Shown here: piece after piece, positions 34,891-41,827 of the stretch
Layout: each line of letters starts with the position of its first letter
How positions within the stretch are numbered: position 1 is the first letter of the stretch
Assembly: GCA_040080145.1 (NCBI GenBank)
Contig: JBEBJA010000069.1
Span: forward strand, 1-64,000
DNA from: JANXVY01 sp040080145
GTDB taxonomy: Bacteria; Pseudomonadota; Alphaproteobacteria; Rhizobiales; Hyphomicrobiaceae
DNA length: 64,000 nucleotides
Direction of reading: 5' to 3'
Translations under genes and position numbers: made by a program
The notes under the pieces: generated by a model
Databases searched by the model: none
The model's input: only the letters and a program-made list of their open reading frames with translations
What the model was told of the DNA's origin: nothing

Positions 34891-35186
34891 TGTCTTGCTC
34901 CGTCCCTAGGCTTCCTGGCCACGCATCATCCGCTCGCGCGGGAATGGTTCTTTGTCCACGATCTGGCGGTCAGACAATTTTTCGGGCGTGAGGCGAGCTG
35001 CAAAGCCCTCACCTCAGCCCCTGCCCAAATGTCTGAGCGCACGTGGTTGACGAGATCATATCTATAAATTCGAATATTGCAATAAGAACTCAGCGGGGCG
35101 ATAGTGTCGCTGGGAACGGTGGTGCCGAAAGCACGAATGCGGTGTGGAAAAAGCGGCCTGCCCGGTACGGCTAGCGGAGACGGTCA
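34891..35186. promoter_or_regulatory. dsrA/oxygenase divergent control region
   Basis: The 296-base gap separates the divergent dsrA operon and the plus-strand accessory operon, so it must hold both promoters. An AT-rich tract at about 35056-35087 contains the ATTCGAAT palindrome (35068). No intrinsic -35/-10 pair was assigned. Confidence 0.6.
35068..35075. promoter_or_regulatory. palindromic operator candidate, copy C
   Basis: ATTCGAAT lies in the AT-rich context TATAAATTCGAATATTGC between the two divergent sulfur operons, so one bound repressor could control both. The perfect part is only 8 bases, and AATATT extends it on one side as in the site at 43066. Confidence 0.45.
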
Positions 35187-36149
35187 TTGAAACGGCGCGA
35201 CGAAAATAGTGCTCTAAGGAACGGTGGTCCAAGAGGTGGCGGGCCGGTATCCCCGTTCGAACTTGGCAACGATGATTATTATCGTCAGTGGCGCGAGAAA
35301 AAGCTATCGGCATTTCCAAGGTCGGTAGCCGAATTGAAGGTTACCCTCGCCGATCTTGGTCAGCCTTCCGTTGCTGAACGTCAACGCATTATAGATGCCA
35401 TCAAGCGCGCCAACATGGCGATCTATGTCAGTCAACCGCCTGCAAACGACGCCGATGGCCGCAAGCTTCGGCAAGACCTTACGGCCTTTTTGGCTGGCTT
35501 CGGACTGGCGAGCGTTGAAAAACACCGCTCAGCCGAGAGCGATGGGTTCGTTGCCATTGAGGTTTCGCAAACACCAGTCAAACGTGGGTTCATTCCTTAT
35601 ACGTCAAAGCCGCTGAGCTGGCACACCGACGGTTACTACAACCCACCGCAGGCCGCTATCCGGGCCATGTTGCTCCATTGCGCTCACGCGGCCACGTCAG
35701 GCGGCGAGAATGCGCTTCTTGATCCAGAGATTGCCTACATCCGGCTTCGCGACGCCAACCCGAAATGGGTGGAGGCACTGATGCGGCCTGACGCGATGAC
35801 GATCCCGGTATCCATTGAGGAAGACGGCAGCGAGCGTCCGGTCAGCACCGGCCCCGTATTCGCGGTGGATGCTTCAGACGGCAGTCTGCTCATGCGCTAC
35901 ACCGCGCGGGGCCGCAATATCCACTGGCGGGACGACGAGGATACGCGCGCTGCAACGGCCTTCCTGGAACGGGTGTTGAAAGACGAACAGGAGCCACTCG
36001 TCCTGCGGGCGCAGTTGGAACCAGGAGAAGGATTGATCTGCAATAACGTGTTGCACACCAGAACAGCATTCGAAGATACCGGAACACCCCGCCGCCTTAT
36101 CCTGCGTGCGCGGTTTGCCACAAGAATTGCAACCCACGAACCCGAGTGA
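35187..36149 (+). CDS. TauD/TfdA-type Fe(II)/2-oxoglutarate dioxygenase
   Basis: A 320-residue oxygenase with the iron ligands His146 and Asp148 in SWHTDGYYN and His290 in CNNVLHTRTAF, plus the C-terminal arginine pair in PRRLILRAR for 2-oxoglutarate. Family members split sulfonates (TauD) or hydroxylate small molecules (SyrP). The substrate here is unknown. It heads the plus-strand operon that includes cysG and the DsrC paralogue. Translation apparently starts at a TTG (35187) preceded by GGAG. An internal start would shorten it but keep the catalytic part. Confidence 0.8.
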   Translation: MKRRDENSALRNGGPRGGGPVSPFELGNDDYYRQWREKKLSAFPRSVAELKVTLADLGQPSVAERQRIIDAIKRANMAIYVSQPPANDADGRKLRQDLTAFLAGFGLASVEKHRSAESDGFVAIEVSQTPVKRGFIPYTSKPLSWHTDGYYNPPQAAIRAMLLHCAHAATSGGENALLDPEIAYIRLRDANPKWVEALMRPDAMTIPVSIEEDGSERPVSTGPVFAVDASDGSLLMRYTARGRNIHWRDDEDTRAATAFLERVLKDEQEPLVLRAQLEPGEGLICNNVLHTRTAFEDTGTPRRLILRARFATRIATHEPE

Positions 36150-36153
36150 GCCC

Positions 36154-36393
36154 ATGTCACAACGAGTTGAGCCTGTGCACGGCATGGTTGCCGTTAGCGA
36201 CCTCATCATCAAGCATCCCGAGGTGGCGACGTTCGACGAGCTGCTCGTCATCGTCGCAATGGCGGCCAAGGACGGTGCCCGCTTTCTGAATTACGACATC
36301 AAGCCCGATTACCGCGATACGCCAAAGCGCTGGGAAATGCTGCTTGAGAACGCGTTCAACCTTGGTCCGCGCTACCTTGGAGAGAGGCAGTGA
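36154..36393 (+). CDS. 79-residue protein of unknown function in the dsr accessory operon
   Basis: A small soluble protein, without signal or cysteine, with a helical middle (TFDELLVIVAMAAKDGARFLNYDI). I recognise no family. It follows the oxygenase by 4 bases and its stop overlaps the next start in GTGA, so it is tightly coupled with its neighbours. This packing supports it being a real gene. Confidence 0.7.
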   Translation: MSQRVEPVHGMVAVSDLIIKHPEVATFDELLVIVAMAAKDGARFLNYDIKPDYRDTPKRWEMLLENAFNLGPRYLGERQ

Positions 36394-36641
36394 GCGACCC
36401 CGTCGTCACCGATATCGAGCGTATCGAAGCGCCGTTCCGGCGTCAGTTAGTGCTTCAAGACGTTGCTCACGAAAGCGGGCTGAAGATGCTGCGTATCCGC
36501 ATCCGTGAAGGCACCCGCTTTACGATCCTTGACGTCGATGCACCGGTCGCGCGCCAATGGGGTGAGCTGATGCTCGCGTGGGCGCAAACGAACGAACAAA
36601 CGAACCCGCAAGCCACCATCATACCCAAGGACGTTCCATGA
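36390..36641 (+). CDS. small conserved protein, possibly DUF6967
   Basis: An 83-residue soluble protein starting at GTG in a GTGA overlap. The core IERIEAPFRRQLVLQDVAHESGLKMLRIRIREGTRFTI resembles proteins I remember as DUF6967, but this is from memory and uncertain. No catalytic motif is visible. It sits between the 79-residue gene and cysG. Confidence 0.65.
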   Translation: MSDPVVTDIERIEAPFRRQLVLQDVAHESGLKMLRIRIREGTRFTILDVDAPVARQWGELMLAWAQTNEQTNPQATIIPKDVP

Positions 36642-36721
36642 CCGGCACCCTTGCGGCTTTGTGTTCAGCCAGTGCTCCAAGTGCGAGGCCAGCGCATGCC
36701 GGTTATGGGACCAGGATGTGA
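36638..36721 (+). CDS. possible 27-codon coupling ORF before cysG
   Basis: An ATG overlapping the stop of the 83-residue gene (ATGA) opens 27 codons whose TGA overlaps the cysG ATG (TGATG). It bridges the two genes without a gap, so ribosomes could pass through. The peptide has no recognisable feature. It is just as possible that cysG starts upstream at GTG 36661 in another frame. Confidence 0.3.
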   Translation: MTGTLAALCSASAPSARPAHAGYGTRM

Positions 36722-38169
36722 TGGAGCAGCTTCCGATCAGCCTCAACCTCAAAGGCAAAAAGGTCGTCGTGACCGGTGGCGGTTCGGTCGCGGCCCGAAA
36801 GTGCGAGGCGGCCCTCCGCGCCGGTGGTAACGTATTGGTCGTGACGCCGCGTTTAGGACCCGAGTTCCATGCGCTGGCGTTGCATCGAGACTTCCGCCAC
36901 CGGGCGGGTCGTCCCGAGAGCCACGATTTCGACGATGCCGTCTTGGTGTTTGGGGCCAGTGAGAATGAAATAGAGGATAATCGCGTCCACGAATTGGCTA
37001 AGTCCAGGCGCGCGCTGGTCAACATCCCAGACCGGCCCGAACTTTGCGATTTCTCCATGCCTTCAATTCTCGACCGCTCGCCGTTGTTGATTGCCATCTC
37101 ATCGGCTGGTTACTCACCCTTGCTGACACGGTTGATAAAACAGCGCCTTGAAAGCACCATTCCAGCCGCCTTCGGCAATCTTGCCAGGTTCTTCGGGGGC
37201 CTTCGCGAACATGTTGTTGCCCACATCCCTGATAATCGTAAGCGCCGTTATTTCCTTGAAAAAATGCTCGATGGTCCCGTCGCTGATCTGGTGCTTGCTG
37301 GCGATGAACCACGGGCGAAGGCGCTGCTCGACAGCGAACTTGCAGCTCTCGATACCCCTGAGCAAGGACCCGGATTGGGCGAAGTCTATCTCGTCGGTGG
37401 CGGTCCAGGCGACCCCGATCTGCTGACGTTTCGCGCCCTGCGCCTCCTGCAGCGCGCTGATGTCGTGGTCTATGATCGCCTGATCGGTAGCCCCATCCTC
37501 GAACTGGTGCGCCGCGATGCCGTCCGCATTTATGTCGGCAAGATGAAGGACAAGCATGAGCTCTCCCAGGTCGAGATCAGCAAGCTGCTTGTGAAACTCG
37601 CGCGTGAAGGCAAGCGCGTGTTGCGCCTGAAGGGTGGAGATCCTTTCATATTCGGTCGCGGCGGCGAGGAAATCGAAATGCTGGCCGGCGAGGGAATCCC
37701 GTTTCAAGTGGTGCCTGGAATTACGGCGGCCTCGGGATGCTCCAGTTATGCAGGCATTCCACTCACCCACCGCGATCATGCCCAGTCGTGTCTTTTCGTC
37801 ACCGGTCACTCCAAAGATGGCCAGCTCATGCTCGATTGGAAGGCCGTGCTACAGCCCCGGCAGACGGTGGCAATTTATATGGGATTGGCGATGATGCCCG
37901 GCCTCGTGCGGGATTTTCTAGCGCATGGGGCCGATCCCGACCTGCCGGTCGCCGTCGTTGATAACGGGACTCGGCCCAACCAGACGGTCATTTCGGGAAC
38001 CATCGCGTCGATTGCGCAAAAAGTCGCCGAGGCCGGCATCAAGGGACCGGCCATGATTCTGATCGGTTCGGTTGTGCGGCTTCGCGAAAAGCTCGCATGG
38101 TTCAAACCGGAAACGGGAACGCCCTCGACAACGGCTGGCATAGCCCAGTCCGTGGCGCGGATAGATTAA
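36721..38169 (+). CDS. cysG: siroheme synthase CysG (trifunctional)
   Basis: A 482-residue fusion. The N-terminal Met8-like dehydrogenase/ferrochelatase half (VVVTGGGSVAARKCEAALRAGG at residues about 15-36) is followed from about residue 222 by the uroporphyrinogen III methyltransferase half (VYLVGGGPGDPDLLTFRALR, RLKGGDPFIFGRGGEE, VVPGITAASG). It makes siroheme, the DsrAB cofactor, so its place in this operon makes sense. The start at 36721 gives the family N terminus. A GTG at 36661 in frame would add 20 residues with a CSKCEASAC motif. Confidence 0.93.
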   Translation: MEQLPISLNLKGKKVVVTGGGSVAARKCEAALRAGGNVLVVTPRLGPEFHALALHRDFRHRAGRPESHDFDDAVLVFGASENEIEDNRVHELAKSRRALVNIPDRPELCDFSMPSILDRSPLLIAISSAGYSPLLTRLIKQRLESTIPAAFGNLARFFGGLREHVVAHIPDNRKRRYFLEKMLDGPVADLVLAGDEPRAKALLDSELAALDTPEQGPGLGEVYLVGGGPGDPDLLTFRALRLLQRADVVVYDRLIGSPILELVRRDAVRIYVGKMKDKHELSQVEISKLLVKLAREGKRVLRLKGGDPFIFGRGGEEIEMLAGEGIPFQVVPGITAASGCSSYAGIPLTHRDHAQSCLFVTGHSKDGQLMLDWKAVLQPRQTVAIYMGLAMMPGLVRDFLAHGADPDLPVAVVDNGTRPNQTVISGTIASIAQKVAEAGIKGPAMILIGSVVRLREKLAWFKPETGTPSTTAGIAQSVARID

Positions 38170-38191
38170 ACCTCACAGAAGGAAGGAAAGC

Positions 38192-38530
38192 ATGTCACTT
38201 GAATTGAATGGACAGACGATCGAAACAACGGCCAGCGGCTATATGGTCAACCTTGAGGATTGGAACGAGGAGTTGGCCCACGCGATCGCCGCGTTGGACG
38301 ACATTACGCTCACGGAAGGGCACTGGGACGTCATCAACTACCTGCGCGATCAGTACATCAACAACAATCAGGTGCAGCCCAACACGCGCACCATCGTCAA
38401 AGCCATGAGCGAAAAATGGGGACGCGAAATCGACTCCAAGGATTTGTATGATCTCTTCCCAACTGACCCGTCAAAACAGGGCGGACGCATCGCCGGGTTA
38501 CCCGAAAGCCGCCGCAAGGGTGGCTACTGA
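38192..38530 (+). CDS. cysteine-free DsrC/TusE paralogue (RspA type)
   Basis: A 112-residue DsrC-family protein with the conserved fold pattern (GYMVNLEDWNEELAHAIA, HWDVINYLRDQY, LYDLFPTDPSKQ, RIAGLP). The two redox cysteines are replaced: Gly98 stands for Cys98, and the C terminus ESRRKGGY has no cysteine. No cysteine occurs anywhere in the protein. Such family members have been called RspA and are thought to be regulatory or to block partner sites. It can bind DsrC partners but not carry sulfur. Confidence 0.88.
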   Translation: MSLELNGQTIETTASGYMVNLEDWNEELAHAIAALDDITLTEGHWDVINYLRDQYINNNQVQPNTRTIVKAMSEKWGREIDSKDLYDLFPTDPSKQGGRIAGLPESRRKGGY

Positions 38531-38553
38531 CAACGCTGACCAAGGAGGCGCTC

Positions 38554-38892
38554 ATGGTTCCGCGCGAATTCATCTGCGACGCTTGTGGGTTGCCTCCGCA
38601 CGCCGTTGAGGACGCGGCTTTGGCCGGCCAGGAGCGGTCTGCCGGTCAAGAACTTCCTGCTAAGTGGGTACGTCGCACCTTCGGACGCCGGAAGTTTATT
38701 CTCTGCGACTGTTGCGGCAGCACCCACCATTTCAAGGGTGGTCTATCGACGTATCTGCAGGAGACACTTGGGCTGGGTCCGTACGCAGTATGTGACTTCG
38801 CCGCCGATGCAGCGCCAGGCAGCGGTCTGCATCGCTTGAGGATCAAACAGCCAGACCCAACTGACGACCCACCAGAGGGAGCAGGTTCGTGA
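38554..38892 (+). CDS. CxxC-CxxC small protein 1
   Basis: A 112-residue soluble protein with CDAC (residues 8-11) and CDCC (51-54), a likely four-cysteine metal or iron-sulfur site. Between them is a basic stretch (KWVRRTFGRRKF). It shares the block ILCDCCG-x5-FKGGLSTYLQETLGLG with the following gene, so the two are paralogues. I do not know the family. AAGGAGG precedes the ATG. It overlaps the next gene by 4 bases (GTGA). Confidence 0.75.
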   Translation: MVPREFICDACGLPPHAVEDAALAGQERSAGQELPAKWVRRTFGRRKFILCDCCGSTHHFKGGLSTYLQETLGLGPYAVCDFAADAAPGSGLHRLRIKQPDPTDDPPEGAGS

Positions 38893-39203
38893 AAGTTTCG
38901 TGCGACAGTTGCCAGACGGAATGCGATGTCACGGTCAGTGGACCAACGCTGCTCAGGCGAGCGCTCCCCAGGGGCTGGCGTCCGCGCCGCATTGATGGCC
39001 GGGTCTATGTTCTTTGCGATATTTGTGGAAACTTACGACAGTTCGTTGGCGGGCTTTCGCCCTATCTCGCCGCACGGCTCAACCTTCCATCCAATGTCGA
39101 AATAGAATTTCCCGAATACACCGAGCTTCCAGACGCTTGGCTTGCGCGGGGAAAAATAGCGAAAGCAAATCCGGCTGCCACGAAGCTCGAGTCGGGCGAG
39201 TAA
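38889..39203 (+). CDS. CxxC-CxxC small protein 2 (paralogue of the previous gene)
   Basis: A 104-residue protein starting at GTG in a GTGA overlap, with CDSC (residues 5-8), a third cysteine at 12 and CDIC (43-46). The block VLCDICGNLRQFVGGLSPYLAARLNLP aligns with the previous protein. Tandem duplication followed by divergence is the simplest origin. The pair may form a heterodimer with a shared metal site. Function unknown. Confidence 0.75.
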   Translation: MKVSCDSCQTECDVTVSGPTLLRRALPRGWRPRRIDGRVYVLCDICGNLRQFVGGLSPYLAARLNLPSNVEIEFPEYTELPDAWLARGKIAKANPAATKLESGE

Positions 39204-39253
39204 TTCGCGTACAGCCGGGCGGCGAGTTCACAGCAGAGGGGGAGGGGGGAGGC

Positions 39254-40711
39254 ATGTCCCAGTCGATATCCTTAAGCCGGCTTGCGCGTCTGGTTGGGTT
39301 GCCAAGATCGACGCTGCAGCGGATGGCTCAAGCAGGTGAGTTCGCAACTTTCGATGGTCACGTAGAACTCGCGGAGGTAATGCGTGCCTTTCCTGGCGCA
39401 CGGTTCGACAACGACAGTGAGATCCGCCGCGTCGAAGAAATCAAGAATGATGCGCTCAACAAGTCTGCGGAAAGACCAGAGTTGCCCGATGCCGCCGTGC
39501 TGATGGGACGCCTGCAGCAGATGGGGCGAGACTATGCCGGCCTCGCGGCACGGGTAAGGCATTATGCGCTGGTCCACCGGTGGCTCGTCGAAAAAGTCAA
39601 AGATTTGACAGCGGACGGCAAAATCGAGCCGGTGGTTGGCGATGGGCTGCTGCGCTGGTTCAAGCATGAACTCGAAGCAACGCCGCGCGAGGATGCGCGC
39701 TGGCAGCAACTTGTTACACAGGAGCGCCTCATGCGCGTGATGTCTGCCCAGGTGACGGTCTTGCCGCGCGGGACGACTTTCGAGGCCCAGGGAAATGAAA
39801 CGCTGCTTGATGCCGGTCTTCGCGCAGGATTATCGTTCGCCTACGGCTGTAGCAACGGCAACTGCGGCGACTGCAAGGCGCGGGTGATCGAAGGCGAGGT
39901 ACTCAAGGTCCGCCCCCACGATTTTGCGCTGAACGAGGCACAGAAGGCCAAGGGAATCACCCTGATGTGCTCGTATGCAGCCGTGGGCGACGTCGTTCTC
40001 GAAGCCGCGATGGCTGGAACCCGCGATATTCCCCAGCAAACCATCATGGCCCGCGTCCGGGCAATCGAACCGCTCGGTAAGCACGTAACCGCCGTGCATC
40101 TGCTGACGCCGCGCAGTGATCGTCTGCAGTTTTTGGCCGGCCAGCGATTGCGTGTAACGATTGGTGGTCAAGCTGCCGAGGTTTCGATTGCAAGCTGCCC
40201 GTGTGAGGAGCGCCGCATCGAGGTGCATGTGCGCGAAACAGACACCTGGTCGCCGTTTGCGAGTGCAGGCCTAAAACAAAATGACGAGGTCGAAATCGTA
40301 GGGCCATTCGGCGAATTCGTGCTGAACGAGGCGTCGGCGCGCCCGTTGGTTCTGATTGCGCAAGGCGAGGGGTACGCGCCCATCAAGAGCCTCGTGCAAC
40401 ATGCCCTGTCGCTCGATCTCGCACCCAACATTGCGCTCTATTGGCTCGCGGACGCCGGCGGGCATTACCAGGAAAACTTGCCGCGATCCTATGCTGCAGC
40501 ATTGGACAACTTCGACTATATCCCGTTGACCATCAACGGCGATCACAAGGCAGCCCTGGCAGCAATTCTCGCCCGGCCGGACCTCGTATCGAGCGACGTC
40601 TATGCGGCCGGTGATGCCGCGTTCATCGAAACCATGCGGTCCGCATGGTTGACTGCCGGACTATCGCGGGACAACCTGCGCGTCGAGGCGTTCGGCAGCA
40701 TCCCGGACTGA
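39254..40711 (+). CDS. HTH-[2Fe-2S] ferredoxin-flavin reductase fusion
   Basis: A 485-residue protein in three parts. Residues 3-45 look like a MerR-type HTH (SLSRLARLVGLPRSTLQRMAQAGE) followed by a helical stretch to about 160. Residues 165-255 form a plant-type ferredoxin with Cys199, Cys204, Cys207 and Cys239. Residues 260-485 resemble the FNR reductase fold, with GEGYAPIKSL and VYAAGDAAFIETM in place of the NAD motifs. The usual flavin motif RxYS is replaced by AEVSIAS. GGGGGAGG precedes the start. It could be a reductase tethered to a regulatory module or a redox-sensing regulator. Confidence 0.8.
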   Translation: MSQSISLSRLARLVGLPRSTLQRMAQAGEFATFDGHVELAEVMRAFPGARFDNDSEIRRVEEIKNDALNKSAERPELPDAAVLMGRLQQMGRDYAGLAARVRHYALVHRWLVEKVKDLTADGKIEPVVGDGLLRWFKHELEATPREDARWQQLVTQERLMRVMSAQVTVLPRGTTFEAQGNETLLDAGLRAGLSFAYGCSNGNCGDCKARVIEGEVLKVRPHDFALNEAQKAKGITLMCSYAAVGDVVLEAAMAGTRDIPQQTIMARVRAIEPLGKHVTAVHLLTPRSDRLQFLAGQRLRVTIGGQAAEVSIASCPCEERRIEVHVRETDTWSPFASAGLKQNDEVEIVGPFGEFVLNEASARPLVLIAQGEGYAPIKSLVQHALSLDLAPNIALYWLADAGGHYQENLPRSYAAALDNFDYIPLTINGDHKAALAAILARPDLVSSDVYAAGDAAFIETMRSAWLTAGLSRDNLRVEAFGSIPD

Positions 40712-40747
40712 CGGCATTGCAACCCCCAGCAACGACGGGAACACCAA

Positions 40748-41149
40748 TCAGTTTTTCGAACCACGCTTCATAACGTCGGGGCAGAAGTAGGTCTGCAAAA
40801 TCGCGACAATGTCGGCAACGGGCGTGTTGGCCAACGAATAGTGCACGAAGTTGCCCCGCCGGTCAGCCTTCACAAGGCCACCTTGACGCAACCTGATGAG
40901 GTGTTGCGAAACGAGGCTTTGGCGAGCATCGATCGCTTCGCAGATCTCCGTCACCGATTTGGCACCGTCCATCAAGAAGCAGAGAATCATCAGCCGGTGT
41001 CCGCTGCCCATTGTGCGCAGGAACTCCGCAGCTACCTCTGCCGAATCCTTTGTTGCTGCCAATGCGTTCACATCAATCTGAGTCGATGACGCTACCGGCT
41101 TTGAGGAATCGCGCCGCTTTGCGTCAAGCCGCGTCCGAGTGTTGGCCAT
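40748..41149 (-). CDS. ArsR-family dithiol repressor (SqrR/BigR/sHdrR type)
   Basis: A 133-residue ArsR/SmtB repressor with the winged HTH SVTEICEAIDARQSLVSQHLIRLRQGGLV. Cys57 and Cys123 are spaced 66 apart, the same distance as the sulfane-sulfur-sensing pair of SqrR (41/107) and BigR (42/108), so it is probably a persulfide-responsive switch. No metal-site CVC motif of classical ArsR is seen. It is the best candidate to bind the ATTCGAAT palindromes. The start at 41149 drops a repeat-free N-terminal extension that lacks family sequence. Confidence 0.88.
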   Translation of the reverse strand: MANTRTRLDAKRRDSSKPVASSTQIDVNALAATKDSAEVAAEFLRTMGSGHRLMILCFLMDGAKSVTEICEAIDARQSLVSQHLIRLRQGGLVKADRRGNFVHYSLANTPVADIVAILQTYFCPDVMKRGSKN

Positions 41150-41198
41150 GGTTCTCTCAATTGCATCAGGATAAACCGTTGAACGGAATACCTTCCAT

Positions 41199-41213
41199 GC
41201 TATCGAAGATAGC
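41199..41213. promoter_or_regulatory. inverted repeat upstream of the ArsR-type gene
   Basis: GCTATC-GAA-GATAGC lies 50 bases upstream of the repressor start codon. It is a possible autoregulatory operator but differs from the other palindromes of the window. Confidence 0.35.
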
Positions 41214-41313
41214 TCATGCCGTACTTTGCTGCAATGCAATAAATTAGCACACCAGCTCTGCCTGCAGCGGTTAGCTCGGGTCAGATCCGGTCAGTCACTG
41301 ATTTCGTAGGCGC

Positions 41314-41348
41314 CAAACCCGCAAAAGACGGTTGCTTTTGCGGGTTTG
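41314..41348 (-). terminator. hairpin downstream of tusA
   Basis: CAAACCCGCAAAAG and CTTTTGCGGGTTTG form a perfect 14-base-pair stem with a 7-base loop, about 53 bases after the tusA stop. The arms themselves hold the T-rich part. It separates tusA from arsR transcription. Confidence 0.6.
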
Positions 41349-41401
41349 AATGGTCAGGGCACAGCGAACGCCGCTTCATGGGAAGGGCATGCGCAAGTGG
41401 T

Positions 41402-41629
41402 TCAGCCACCGCGTTTTATCAAGAACCGGTACACTCCAGCATCTTCAGATTGCTCCACGAGCGTATTGCCCGTGGTCCTGCAAAACGCCTGGAAGTCAGC
41501 GACCGATCCAGGATCGGTCGCGAGAATTTCAAGTGTACCGCCGGGCGCGACTTCCGTGATAGCCTTCTTGGCCTTGAGAATAGGAATCGGGCAATTCGCG
41601 CCCTTAGCGTCGAGTGTCTTGTCAGCCAT
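41402..41629 (-). CDS. tusA: TusA sulfur-carrier protein
   Basis: A 75-residue TusA with the CPxP motif at Cys13 (ANCPIPILKAKKAI), which carries the persulfide. In Dsr-type sulfur oxidation TusA hands sulfur to DsrEFH. The start follows GGGGAG. Its terminator and position between the ArsR-type repressor and the TsuA-type transporter suggest a separate minus-strand unit with the transporter. Confidence 0.93.
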   Translation of the reverse strand: MADKTLDAKGANCPIPILKAKKAITEVAPGGTLEILATDPGSVADFQAFCRTTGNTLVEQSEDAGVYRFLIKRGG

Positions 41630-41827
41630 TGTTTATCTCCCCGTGTGCGTTGATCACTATTTCATTTTGGGTCGGCACGTCTATGGTCCTCTCCGTGATC
41701 GGAGTCTGTCGGCACCTCCCTCATATTGACGTTTGCAAACAGACGAAGGTGGCCCGTCAAGGCCGGTGAACAGCGTAATCCGATCATGCCCCGAGCGGGC
41801 GGACACGCCGGCGTCAGACTTCGTTCG

